NCBI GenBank assembly: GCA_037127315.1
Contig: JBBBDQ010001922.1
Location: 884,501 to 948,500, forward strand
Origin: Ascarosepion bandense
Taxonomy: Eukaryota; Mollusca; Cephalopoda; Sepiida; Sepiidae
Length of the DNA stretch: 64,000 bases
Reading direction: 5' to 3'
Shown here: in pieces, positions 1 to 9,629 of the stretch
Numbering within the stretch: the stretch's first letter is position 1
Layout of the letters: every line of letters begins with the position of its first letter
The notes under the pieces: model-generated
What the model saw: the letters and a program-made list of their open reading frames with translations, nothing else
Told to the model about the DNA's origin: nothing
Database searches by the model: none
Made by a program: the position numbers and the translations under genes

Positions 1-172
1 CGAAAGAAATCCTCAGAATCTCTAAATTACTGCTTAGTGACTGTTTTCGGATTTTCCTTGGATAGGTGAAGGCTATTTCATTTCTTACAACAATCACCTG
101 ATTTGGAATTTTACAAATCATTTCCATCTACATACTAAACTTAGTCTGACACAAGGTAACACCTAGTGAGAA

Positions 173-386
173 TGAAACTGGCGTAGATAATTGGAGTAGA
201 TAGACTTAACTATCGCCCGGTTCACACTCCACCCACGTCTATTTAACAAGTGAAGAGGCTCATCCCTTGTTTCCTGTTTAGGATGTGGTTCCTGGCTTTC
301 TTTTTTTCCTATCATTCTACTCTTAAGTAGCCCCATGCGCATCAGTGGCGTCACTGCCTTGCTTGGGGTGATATGATTAAAAAAAA
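173..386 (+). mobile_element. LINE-A-type 3' end, variant 1
   Basis: This is the last ~210 bp of a non-LTR retrotransposon. It ends in GTAGCCCC..GCGCATCAGTGGCGTCACTGCC, then TTGCTTGGGGTGATATGATT and a run of 18 A. The same stretch recurs on the same strand at 34548-34768, including the upstream block with CGGTTCACACTCCACCCACG. The terminal motif is shared with LINE-A copies at 20408, 25337, 40800, 50430 and 60078. Only the untranslated 3' end is left, so this is a 5'-truncated, inactive copy. Confidence 0.7.
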
Positions 387-389
387 AAA

Positions 390-889
390 AAAAAAAGATA
401 AATAAGATCACAGGTAAGGCTTCATCTTTGAATAAGATGATAGAGTTAAAGAACAAATTTTTCTATTTTGAATGTACACCTGTGATTAAACCACCTGGTC
501 TTAAAGGTGTCTTTGGTTGAGCCCAAATATATTTTACTTTGGCCGTTTGGGTCATGTATCTTTGCCTTGTAAATGATTTCTTTTGTGTTGCACAGTCCTT
601 GAATTAGACATTTATTTTCATCCCTGCATTTGCATTCATTGTTAGTGGTTTTGTTTTGTACGATGCTATTTAAGTTTCTGGTGTTTTGTTTTTTATGAAT
701 CTATCTAAATTACTAGTGCAGTTCTAGCTTAGTTTGATTGTTTCTGCTGAAAATTTTGTTTTGTTCTGATTCTTTTAGAAAGTGTCGATCTATTTGTCCT
801 ATTTTGGTCTTTACCTCTAAATTAAATGGTGGATTGAACCAGATAATGTTTTGTTTTCTATTATCGTTTTTGATTTGTCTGTTTGATTG
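390..889. other. AT-rich stretch, nothing recognised
   Basis: T-rich sequence without a convincing reading frame, RNA gene or repeat that I can match elsewhere in the window. Confidence 0.5.
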
Positions 890-1385
890 AGAATTCTATT
901 GTAAAATGTTTTTATGGCCAGATTTTCTTAGTACATTCTCATAGATATTTTTCTTTTCATCAAATATTGGTTTGTTTGATGAATTATTAGATATATAAAA
1001 CCATTTCACCCCAAACGAAGAAATAAAGCTACAAAGGTACAAGGGATTACTGAGTGAGAAAGAATAAAAAGAAACATTATTAAGAATAAAGAACAATAAA
1101 GAAATAGGAATTAAGAAGACAGAAGACAATGATTTATATTTGCCCTTAAACTTTTGAAGATCAAAGTGAAAGAGAAAGCAAGTGGCCAGAAGAGAGTTCT
1201 ACAAGTGAGAAATACAAGAGGAGATAATAATAGGAAATAGTTTACAGTTACATTCAGCTATTTCAGCTTTAAAATGATGAGACCTAACCGCCAATCTAGT
1301 ACTGTAGTTTTATATGTAAAGTCTAGGGTATCAAAGAGGAAATCTTATCAGAACAATTACCATGAAAATAATTATAGAAAAAGCA
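890..1385 (-). mobile_element. LINE-B fragment, degenerate
   Basis: Long stretches match the 41942-42300 region on the same strand: AAGCTACAAAGG-type sequence followed by the block with CAATCTAGTACTG and AACAATTACCAT. In the 41.9-43.1 kb copy this region codes for the C-terminal end of a LINE protein and then expands into a 99-bp tandem repeat. Here there is one unit and many stops. It is a dead copy, useful as the unexpanded reference for that array. Confidence 0.6.
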
Positions 1386-1483
1386 CAGAAAAGTTATGTT
1401 ACAGTGGGGAGAAGCGACTGAAGCTGAGATGACAGGTCTGGACATTGCAGATGGTAATCAACAAAGTTTACAGGCTCAGTCTA

Positions 1484-1698
1484 TGACTCTATTTTGACGG
1501 TGACGAGTCAAAATACAAATTGTGGAAAGTGAAATTCCTAGGCTACCTCAGAATACGAAAACTTCAAGACAACATTCTTTGCCAAGAAGACCAGAAGGAA
1601 GATAATAATTTCATGGAAAGAAATGTGACCGTTTTCGCTGAATTAAGACAATGTTTGGATGAGAGGAGTTTGTCTTTAATAATGAGAGAAGTGTATTG
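1484..1698 (+). pseudogene. Copia-type gag fragment
   Basis: The frame reads FDGDESKYKLWKVKFLGYLR, then about 40 residues containing VFAELRQCLDERSLSLIMRE. An FDG..Y..W..KFLGYLR start followed by a LDxRSLSLIMR helix is what I know from gag of animal Ty1/Copia (TNT/GalEa-like) elements. A TGA stop lies a few codons upstream and the frame loses similarity after residue ~70, where it runs into the reverse complement of a primer-binding site and LTR. It is therefore a broken piece, in inverted orientation to the LTR next to it. No zinc knuckle or protease is present. Confidence 0.6.
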
Positions 1699-1702
1699 GA
1701 AT

Positions 1703-1720
1703 CATGCTGGGCCCATAACC
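1703..1720 (-). promoter_or_regulatory. Copia primer-binding site (initiator tRNA-Met internal type)
   Basis: On the minus strand, two bases after the LTR end, the sequence is GGTTATGGGCCCAGCATG. This is complementary to the anticodon-stem region of eukaryotic initiator tRNA-Met, which contains GTGCTGGGCCCATAACC. Drosophila copia also primes from an internal part of this tRNA rather than its 3' end. The position directly downstream of an LTR supports the reading. The gag piece that follows lies on the other strand, so the element is rearranged. Confidence 0.6.
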
Positions 1721-1866
1721 TTTGTTGATAATGTCCGTCATAATTTATGGATAAAGCGCAGCATATAATCTGTTCACTGAAACAACGTCAAATATTAATT
1801 AACACTCATGAATCAGACACTCTACTGAATTGGATTTAATCGGCAATACTCAGAAAAATATGGCCA

Positions 1867-1875
1867 CCTTTTATA
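1867..1875 (-). promoter_or_regulatory. TATA box of the Copia LTR
   Basis: Minus-strand TATAAAAGG in the context CATGTATAAAAGGTGGCC. It is conserved in the second LTR copy (60513-60521, CATGTATAAAAGGCAGCC). It is the probable Pol II promoter element of the LTR; inferred from sequence only. Confidence 0.45.
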
Positions 1876-1978
1876 CATGTTGCATTGAATATTTTGAGCT
1901 TCCTGATTGGTTAAGCCTTCTATTGGTGAAATATAAAATAGGTTGGCCCATGAGTATCTCACTAGTGTGTATATGTGT

Positions 1979-1981
<3 letters not shown>

Positions 1982-2012
<31 letters not shown>
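1982..2012. repeat. (TA)n microsatellite within LTR
   Basis: About 15 TA units at the point where the 60.3-kb LTR copy has only a short AT-rich segment (GTATATACAAGTACAC). The tract expanded after the copies separated. Confidence 0.9.
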
Positions 2013-2014
<2 letters not shown>

Positions 2015-2028
2015 AAAAAAGTCCAACA

Positions 2029-2165
2029 GGATTTCATCAAATCCATAGCAGAAGAATCAGCCCAGATGTGGCAGCAAAATTCAAAGCATGGACAAATGGT
2101 AGATTTATAAATGCATGAGACAGATTCTGGGGAGAAAAATTGTTTAATATAACACTGAACCAAAT
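2029..2165 (-). mobile_element. LINE-A fragment, C-terminal coding piece
   Basis: The minus strand reads IYKSTICPCFEFCCHIWADS, matching the IYK..I.P..EYCCHIW motif of the larger LINE-A copies at 50844-51182 and 60765-61205. That motif lies after the reverse transcriptase catalytic domain in Jockey/CR1-like LINEs. Only ~45 codons remain. Confidence 0.55.
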
Positions 2166-2349
2166 AGCAGCTGATCTAGCGATTGATTCAATATAATCTT
2201 TGCACTTCATTCCAGGAGAAAATGTTTACCAAAGAAATTAGTAAAACCTTTTTGAAATTAGCATCAAGCATTTTTTATTTTGTAAATCATAGCAACTTGT
2301 ATCTGCACAGGTAGAATGACAGTTATTTTATTTTGCTCCAAAATAAATA

Positions 2350-2860
2350 TTGTCCTGGGCATGACGGTAAACTACATCTTGCAGCAAGGCCTTTGATTAG
2401 GAGATTGTGAGGAGCATGGAACCACCTCTTAATTGCTATTGTTCTCAAATGCACCCTGACCCGGAGTGGTAACACCTGTTAGGGTCCCAGCTATGGGCAA
2501 ATAGTTAACTCCCAAACTGGGGTCAAAAGACTATGAAAGTATAGAAATACACTTTTATAGAAATATATACATAAAAATAGACTTTTATAGAAAAATATAC
2601 ATTTTTGAAGAAAAAATTATTGCCATAATACATTTTTGAAGGAAAAAAAATTATTCCCAGCAAAACATTTTTGAATACAAAACTAAAAGACATTTTTAGT
2701 TTTCTAAAATCAGAAAGAATAAAAACAAAAAAATTTAATTAAAATCTGTCTAAGTAAACCTTCTTATTATAACCAAACATTAAAAACAATAACTTAAGAG
2801 CCTACCTTTTTGGCACTAAATAACCCACAGTGGTTGATATGCCATTAAACAAAACTCAAA
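2350..2860 (+). mobile_element. SINE-P copy 1 (head not recognised)
   Basis: One of three copies on the plus strand (others 46367-46979, 59123-59580). Conserved 5' part: TCCTGGGCATGACGGTAAAC, then CCACCTCTTAATTGCT, then GGGTCCCAGCTATGGGCAAA. The middle is AT-rich with short ACATTTTTGAAG repeats, and the end is GTTGATATGCCATTAAAC with an A/C-rich tail. A 12-bp direct repeat CCAAAATAAATA flanks it (2338-2349 and 2861-2872), the mark of target-primed insertion. I see no tRNA A/B boxes and no 5S or LINE ORF similarity. Confidence 0.65.
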
Positions 2861-2924
2861 CCAAAATAAATAATTGCTAACCATTTGCTACAAATGTCTT
2901 GAATTTCAAAGTTTTAGGTTAATA

Positions 2925-3538
2925 CATTGGTACCTCTACATATGAAAGGTTATACATACAAAATTTTCAGGTTACGAAACGTCTTTTCAGAAAAATATTG
3001 CCTCTTGTTATGAAAGAAACTTCAGGTTACGAAAGGCAAAAATTTCAAAATAAGCACTGCTACTCACAGCTCCTAGAGTCCATTGAATGTAAACATACTT
3101 GTAGTATCCTGTGTCTTGGTTTGAAAGTGGCGTGTTTTAGCTGCTCTGTCATTGGCTATCGCCCAGCATCTTCCTGGCATCCCTTTGGCTAGGAGGGACC
3201 TCTATGTGTATGTGCGTATACCCAGCATTCTCTTTGTTTTCCCGAGGATCACCAAAGCCTCAGTTTATTCTTTACATTATGTACAACTCTCATTTTTACG
3301 TTTATTGTGCAGTAATCTAATTTTAACATGGACTGATTAGGACTATAAATGCCCTAATCAGTTCCAAGCCCCCATGGCATGAATTTTTTATAAATTATAA
3401 AAATGCATCAAAACCTGTAACAAATACATGTTAGAATTAGATTACTGCACCATAAAAAAAAGTGTCTCTAATTGCGAAATTATCGTGTTATGAAACGACT
3501 TCCAGAACGAATTAATTTCATAAGTAAAGGTACCACTG
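2925..3538. mobile_element. Tc1/mariner-like MITE, 614 bp
   Basis: Terminal inverted repeats CATTGGTACCTCTACATATG and, from the right end, CAGTGGTACCTTTACTTATG, flanked by TA on both sides (2923-2924, 3539-3540). TA duplication and a CAGTGGTACC-type end fit the Tc1/mariner superfamily. There is no transposase frame. Inside is a second inverted repeat, GTGCAGTAATCTAATT near 3307 and its complement ending near 3450, enclosing ~100 bp. It is a non-autonomous, aged copy. Confidence 0.6.
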
Positions 3539-3539
3539 T

Positions 3540-3870
3540 AGTTTTACTGAGAGTTTGAAGCTTTAAAATGGATTATAAAATTGATTTGAGAGGTAATTAA
3601 AAATGTCTAATTATTGATTAAGGAAGTCATATATCAAATCCTGAATGCTTTGGTAGCTACTAAAGGTGCAGCAAAATAGGATGATCATGAAGTTGCTGAC
3701 AGATTTGTACTTTGCCAGTCAAGCAAAGGAAGAACAAGAAGAGAAAGATGATGATGATGCACATTCATAGACACTTTGTTAGCGGACAAAGGGTATGAAA
3801 AAGAGAGTTAAAGACTATCAGGAGAGAATGAGCTGACTAGAAGAAGCATGTGGATGCTACGAGACATCCT
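3540..3870. other. No feature recognised
   Basis: About 330 bp of mixed sequence with a short GATGATGATGATGC run near 3750. No open frame or shared repeat seen. Confidence 0.4.
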
Positions 3871-3878
3871 GATGGATT

Positions 3879-4997
3879 CAGTCAATCAGTTAAGTGCCAT
3901 ACGTGATACATGCTTTGGGCGATCATCTCTCGAAAGAGACATGACTGACTGGAGAGAAGATTATCCCACAGTAGGTTGCCATCACTGTCTGCAGTAGATT
4001 GGTTACCAACCAAGGCTTTAGAACCCAATCTATCCTGCCATTTAACTCATAGCTGGAGGGAGAAGAGATAGATTATACTACATTATTATATTAAGTGGGG
4101 GATCAGTTTATTACTTCATAACAGTATAAAACTGATCCCCCATTTATGCCCAGTAGAAGCCTTAATCATGTTTTCAACTATTATATTCAGTCAGTCAGTT
4201 AAGTGCCATACATGATACACGCTTTGGGCGATCATGTTTCAAAAGAGACATGACTGACTGGGCAGAAGATTATCCCACAGTAGGTTGCGATCACTTTCTT
4301 CGGTAGACTGGTTACCAACCAAGGCTATAGAATCCAATCTGTCCTGCCATTTAACTCATAGCTGGAGGGGGAAGAGATAGATTATATTACATTATTATAT
4401 TAAGTATCATTATTGGATAATCAGTTTATCACTTTATAACAATAGAAAACTGATCCCCCACTTTATACCCAGTAGAAGTTTTAATTATGTTTCCAACTAT
4501 TATATTCAGTCAGTTAAGTGCCATATGTGATACACGCTTGGACGATCATGTCTCGAAAGAGGGAAGATATAGATTATCTTACATTATTATATTATGTATA
4601 ATTAGTAGCTGATCAGTTTATTACTTCATAACAATAGAAAACCGATCCTCCACTTTATGTCCAGTACAAATTTTAATTATGTGCCCAACTATTATATTCA
4701 TTTAATTAAGTGCCATATGTGATACACGCTTTGGGTGATCATGTCTCAAAAGACATGACTGACTGGACAGAAGATTATCCTGCAGTAGGTTGCCATTACT
4801 TTTTGCAGTATGCTGGTTTCTGACCAAGGCTATAGAAACCCAATCTGTCCTGTTATTTAACCCATAACTGGAGGGAAGAGAGGGATTAATACCTTTCCCA
4901 AGGGTATTTGCACATAAGTGAATGCAAGGAATTCAAGTGGAAAATCTAACTTGGCTTCCCGATTTCTTGTTCCGATCCACTACAATGCACATTCATC
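3879..4997 (-). mobile_element. Composite SINE-F, four body-tail modules
   Basis: On the minus strand it begins with a tRNA-derived head (right end, 4997 down), then a body and tail, then three further body-tail pieces (4503-4600 truncated, 4188-4390, 3879-4075). These are separated by linkers that each carry the fold-back GGGGGATCAGTTT..AAACTGATCCCCC. Each tail ends in an AGTCAGT-type inverted repeat (CATGACTGACTGG near a CAGTCAGTTAAG). The 8-bp direct repeat GATGGATT flanks the whole 1.1 kb (3871-3878, 4998-5005), so the cluster appears to have inserted as one unit. Confidence 0.65.
4096..4142. repeat. Fold-back linker, perfect 15-bp arms
   Basis: Arms TGGGGGATCAGTTTA (4096-4110) and TAAACTGATCCCCCA (4128-4142) with a 17-nt loop. 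Related, partly decayed fold-backs lie at 4412-4462 and 4607-4658 in the same composite, and at 11292, 23011, 27322 and 36485 in others. Confidence 0.8.
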
Positions 4998-5216
4998 GAT
5001 GGATTACTTAGTTTATTTTAATAACTTCAACATTTGCAAAATATGAAACTGTTAAAAATTGTAAAATAGAGTGGCAGATTCTGAACAATTCTGAAGATTC
5101 TGGAAAATTCTGATGAAGATCAAGAAAGAACAGACTGAGGATTTATTGCACCAATCAATGCCTTGTATCAAGAAAGAAGTTTTAAAAAAAATCTATAAAT
5201 TGATGATATTTTAGAT

Positions 5217-5945
5217 CAGGGGCCGGCACCTTTTGGGGAGAGTGGGCCAGATAGCTATGCAAAGTCTCAAAGGAGGGCCATGATATCAAATGTACTGTAA
5301 TAAATTGTCTCGACCTCAGACCGCTCCGTCCAGAAGTTCTCCATCATCTGCACGTTTTAAGAAATAACAATGAAGTTAATGTTATATTATTTAAACAATG
5401 TTCTTTATTTTGTTGCAAGACGAACAGGATAACAACTAACACAATCAAGAAAAAATGCAAATTCTTGACAACAACAAAATACAGTTAGAAATGGCAAATT
5501 ATTTAATAAGACGTTTGTTTTCTTTAATGCTAACAACTTCTCCACATCAGTTGATGTATTTGTTGATGACAGGAACAAAACTTCATCCAAGTGGTCATCA
5601 CCCAACCTTGTTCTTAAACAATTTTTAATAATTCTTTTTTTTTTTAAATAGGTTGTTCTCTAGCATATATTCTTCCAAATAATGATACCATCATTTTTGC
5701 ATTATTCAACAGAATTTATATTTTTCGTTTGCCAAAATATATTTAAGAAAATCAGCAGTGGATTTGAAATTATATTTTGATTTAAAAAAATCGTGACATC
5801 ACAAGTCGCTGAACTCTGATAATTTCTCTGCCACTTTTCCAGCAAATTAATTAGATAATTAGTGTCGAGGTGTTAAGTTGGAGGGTCTGACAAAACTTCT
5901 TTGTGGGCTGGATGTGGCATGGGGGCCAGGAGTTGCCGACCCCTG
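5217..5945. mobile_element. hAT element, non-autonomous, 729 bp
   Basis: Ends CAGGGGCCGGCACC and, read from the right, CAGGGGTCGGCAAC are the classic hAT-type terminal repeats. An exact 8-bp target duplication TTTTAGAT flanks them (5209-5216, 5946-5953), as hAT transposases make. The interior has only a 66-codon minus-strand frame without transposase motifs that I can see, so it was probably moved in trans. The perfect duplication suggests a fairly late insertion. Confidence 0.85.
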
Positions 5946-5953
5946 TTTTAGAT

Positions 5954-6450
5954 GCTGTGACTGCAAAAAGAAATGTTGAGTCTTAAATAAACTGGAAAAA
6001 CATGTCAAAATGAATCACTGAGCTTTTTTTTTAAATTATCCATAAGGATAATTTAAGGAAATGGATAACAGAATAAAAGAAAACTGACCATTGTCACCAA
6101 TGAATGTGATGCCATGTTATTATCAATGCAAATAGAGCATAGCAAAGTGTCTACTGGTAGAAACCACCCTTCCACATTGAGGTCAGCTAGAGGATGTCTT
6201 GGAATTATTTATAGCTGTTAAAATAGTAGATATAAGGAAAGTTCCAGATAGTGGTAAGATGACAACTCAAATATACATTGAGGGCACATGTGGAGCAATG
6301 TATCAAGAAGAAATAAAAAAAATCTTTTTAGGTATAACAAGGTTTCCTCATATTTGAGAACTACTGAGAATAGATAAAATAAGTATCAAAGACACTCACT
6401 CAATGAAATAGCTAGCTTGTGTGTCCAAGAAATTTCGTCTGATTTTGTTC
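5954..6450. other. No feature recognised
   Basis: AT-rich sequence with no clear frame or shared repeat. Confidence 0.4.
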
Positions 6451-6454
6451 TGGT

Positions 6455-6625
6455 GTTAAATATATGTGCTCTCATGATTTTAGCTCTTTCTAACTTTGTA
6501 TGAGATTCTCAGTATCCTCCTGTAGAATCATAATTCTGTTTCATTTCTTTTCTTCATCTGTTAGGAGATTGTCCAGCATTCACTGTCATATAGATGGACT
6601 GATATTACATAACTTTTCAATATGT
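6455..6625 (-). mobile_element. LINE-R fragment
   Basis: The reverse complement carries GTGAATGCTGGACAATCTCC, the ATGAAG block, and a TTCTAC.GGAGGATACTGAGA block typical of the C-terminal coding part of LINE-R (compare 9109-9260 on the plus strand). It is short and full of stops. Confidence 0.5.
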
Positions 6626-6897
6626 TTTTTTTTTGTTTCTAATGAAATTTTTATGTTTGTTAACACTCTGTGGTGAATTTGATATTTTTTTTAAATTTTC
6701 AAAAATTGGGAGATGGATGAAATAAAAAAAAAATTAAGATTTATTCAAAATTCAAAAAATATTTTAGATTAAAAAAATATTCTGAATTTTAAAACTAGAC
6801 TTAATTTCTTGATGTTTATAAAATCCAAAGTGGAAAAAGCACCAAGTGGCATATAAAATAAATATCGGTTATTTGAAGAGTGGATTTTTGAGAAAGA

Positions 6898-7235
6898 AGA
6901 TGCTGGTATTTGATCATAAGATGTGAGGGTAGTGTTTCACTATAAAAGAGGCAGGTATTTGATTGTAGAAGAGATGTGAGGATAGTGTTTTACTATAAAA
7001 GAGGCAGGTATTTGATTGTAGAAGAGAATGTGAGGGTAGTGTTTCCCTGTAAAAGAGGCTGGTATTTGATTGTAGAAAAGATGCGAGAGTAGTGTTTCAC
7101 TATAAAAGAGGCAGGTATTTGATTGTAGAAGAGAATGTGAGGGTAGTGTTTCACTATAAAAGAGGTTGGGATCTGATCGTAGAAATGAATGTGTGGGTAG
7201 TGTTTCACTATAAAAGAGGCTGGGATTTTCAATTG
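6898..7235. repeat. 53/54-bp minisatellite, six units
   Basis: Units contain GTAGTGTTTCACTATAAAAG and GGTATTTGATTGTAGAAGAG. The AGTGTTT anchor recurs at 6931, 6984, 7038, 7091, 7145 and 7199, so the period alternates 53 and 54 bp. Open frames across it are by-products of the repeat. Confidence 0.85.
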
Positions 7236-7439
7236 CAGCCTGTCATTCCAGGTGACGTTAGTCTCATGGATCCAACATGGATGAGGGTAAAGTAGAGTGG
7301 GTCGTCAAGTGAAGGGAAGGAGCTAAGAATATATGGTAAACTAGCAAAACAAAAGTAGATAGCAGAAATCAAATCATAAAGAATGATTTATTGTATTTCC
7401 ATTTCCCTTGAAGTCTGTGATTATTGGCAAGAGATCGGC

Positions 7440-8600
7440 GCCATTCTTTACTTTATTCTTTTTCCTCTTCTTTTGCATATTTGCACATAGTTTCTTTGCC
7501 AGCTTTTCTTTTTTCAGCCTTTCCATAAAAGAAAGATATTTTCTGTCTTTTTAAAAGTTTTCATTTCCTTATACTTTTTTCTTCCACACGTTTTTCTTTC
7601 TCTAAACTTTCTACATATTTCTTCCCAATTTGTCATTCTTTGGAATCGACAATATCCGAGAGTTCTTTCCCATTACATCCTTCTTTGGAATAATATATAT
7701 TTGTGACTTATTTCTTTTCTTCATTTTCATTCAGTGGAATAAGCAATAAGAAAGAGTTATTTCTTTTTCTCCTTCATTTTCCTTCTTTATAATAATCAGC
7801 ATTTATGAAGTACTTCTTTTTTTTCATTCACCTTCTTCAGAAGCAACAATTTGTAAGAGTTATTTCTTCTTCTCTCTCATTTTCCATCCTTGTAATAATC
7901 AACTTTTGTGAGTTACTTCATTCCTTCTTTGGATTCGATAATGTCTGAGGTTTATTTCTTCGGCCTCACTTTTTTTCTTTCTTTGTAATAATCAACTTTT
8001 GTGAGTTACTTCATTCCTTCTTTGGATTCGATAATGTCTGAGGTTTATTTCTTCGGCCTCACTTTTTTTCTTTCTTTGTAATAATCAACTTTTGTGAGTT
8101 ACTTCATTCCTTCTTTGGATTCGATAATGTCTGAGGTTTATTTCTTCGGCCTCACTTTTTTTCTTTCTTTGTAATAATCAACTTTTGTGAGTTACTTCAT
8201 TCCTTCTTTGGATTCGATAATGTCTGAGGTTTATTTCTTCGGCCTCACTTTTTTTCTTTCTTTGTAATAATCAACTTTTGTGAGTTACTTCATTCCTTCT
8301 TTGGATTCGATAATGTCTGAGGTTTATTTCTTCGGCCTCACTTTTTTTCTTTCTTTGTAATAATCAACTTTTGTGAGTTACTTCATTCCTTCTTTGGAAT
8401 TGATAATGTCTGAGGTTTATTTTTTCTTCCTCGCTCTTTTCTTTCTTTGCAACCAATCACTTCTTGGTATTATTTTTTATTTTTAAAAATCAACACACAG
8501 TGTAATTTTTTTCTCTCATTTACATCCTTTAAAATAATCAGCAATTAAGATCTATTTCTTTTTTTTATTCACTGGAATAATCAATATTTAAGATTTATTT
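7440..8600. repeat. Pyrimidine-rich array with a 93-bp core satellite
   Basis: The core 7892-8448 has six units starting GTAATAATCAACTTTTGTG at 7892, 7985, 8078, 8171, 8264 and 8357. The first five appear identical over 93 bp and the sixth is diverged. Each unit looks like a dimer of two ~46-bp halves (one with CATTCCTTCTTTGG, one with CGGCCTCACTTTT). Older, degenerate relatives of the halves extend on both sides to about 7440 and 8600. Identical inner and diverged outer units are what unequal exchange or slippage produces. Confidence 0.85.
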
Positions 8601-8654
8601 ATTCATTTTATTTGAAAGAATAATGTACAATCAAGCCAAAGAAACTAGCCAAAG

Positions 8655-8905
8655 TCTATATCCACTGGGCCAAAGAGTTGTGAGTTCAATACTAGACTAC
8701 AGTAGTGGTGGTGGACAAGTAACTTGCAGGGTTAGAGGGAGATAAATCATGACTTCTAATAGGGGCTTTACACTAGGAATAAGGATGATATACCCCAGCA
8801 ATTGTAATAAAGGGTTTGGTTTGAAATTCCTAGCATCTGAAGAAGACCGGAGCATGTAACGGCCGAAACATCATACAGAGGGCAACAAAGATGAGGATAA
8901 TAGTC
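8655..8905 (+). mobile_element. SINE-like repeat, copy 1
   Basis: Shares GGCCAAAGAGTTGTGAGTTC and the block GGTTTGGTTTGAAATTC with 21640-21860 on the same strand. GTGAGTTCAATAC could be a worn tRNA B box. It ends with a GAAGAAGACCGGAGC stretch only in this copy. Assignment as a tRNA-derived SINE is tentative. Confidence 0.4.
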
Positions 8906-8944
8906 TGAATAATGTAAATACTATAAATTTTCTTTTTACCAATC

Positions 8945-9530
8945 ATACATGAAGGGACCTGGGAAGTTTCCTAACAGAGGATGGAAAGTGTGACACTGAG
9001 ATTCAAAGGCGCATTGGCATGGCCAAGAATGCATTCCAGAAGCTGAGTTGAGTATCAAGAGACACGAAAATTTCACTGGAAACAAAGAAGAGATTACTGG
9101 ATTGTTATGTGATGGCTGTCCTTCAATATGGCAGCAAATGTTGGACAATCACCTCAAAGATGAAGGAAAAACATGAAGCAACCAAAATGTGGTTCTACAG
9201 AAGGATACTGAGGATACCATGGACCAAACATGTAAGCAATGATGTTTTGAAGAGAATGAAAATGAAAAGGAAACTGGTAATTAACACCAGGGAAAGACAG
9301 CTGAAGTTTCTGGGACATGTAATGAGAAAGGTGGGCTTGGAGAATCTGATACTCACAGGTCAAATAGAGGGAAGGAAGACAGAGGCAAGCAATTCATGGT
9401 ATACTTGAGGAGCTTGAGCAACAAGAAGAAGGGTGATAAGAGCTGCAAGAGATAGGGAGGACAAGGATCACCTACATCTTGATCAGATATGGCATGTAGG
9501 AGATATGAACGGAATGGGATGATTCATTCT
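8945..9530 (+). mobile_element. LINE-R, C-terminal coding part
   Basis: A 99-codon frame at 9109-9408 reads LQYGSKCWTITSKMKEKHEA, then MWFYRRILRIPWTKHVSN, then ERQLKFLGHVMRKVGLENLI. The pattern W..YRRMLRI.WT.HVSN..RQLKFLGHVMRK..LE.L.LTG is the conserved end of LINE reverse transcriptase proteins often annotated as endonuclease-reverse transcriptase. The upstream part (8960-9108) continues the protein with stops, and the downstream part has the 3' end with GAAGGGTGATAAGAGCTGC. It is inactive and lacks the catalytic domain. Confidence 0.7.
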
Positions 9531-9629
9531 TGTGTATATGGAAACAAAGCAAAAAGAAAGGACTAAGCATAAACTACAAGAAAACTGGATGCATGGTCAT
9601 CAGTAAAAAGAGGAGCCCAAAATGCTAAT

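Larger units (their letters stand above)
1723..2028 (-). mobile_element. Copia-type LTR, 306 bp
   Basis: On the minus strand it starts TGTTGGAC and ends CAACA, followed by the primer-binding site, as expected for a 5' LTR. A second copy (60324-60639) shares most of the length, including a TATA box and the block CTGATTGGTTAAGC. A (TA)n tract at 1982-2012 has expanded inside this copy. It is inserted in or beside a minus-strand LINE-A piece (from 2029), and I could not find a matching target duplication, consistent with rearrangement. Confidence 0.6.

Noticed and set aside
5405..5605. A 66-codon frame inside the hAT element as a transposase remnant
   Set aside because: I see no hAT catalytic or dimerisation motif; kept only as part of a non-autonomous element.
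6993..7295. Frames on both strands (79 and 67 codons) over the 53/54-bp minisatellite
   Set aside because: They exist only because of the repeat; the period is not a multiple of three and the peptides change frame between units.
7892..8448. CRISPR array
   Set aside because: The whole 93-bp unit is repeated without variable spacers, and the window is eukaryotic.
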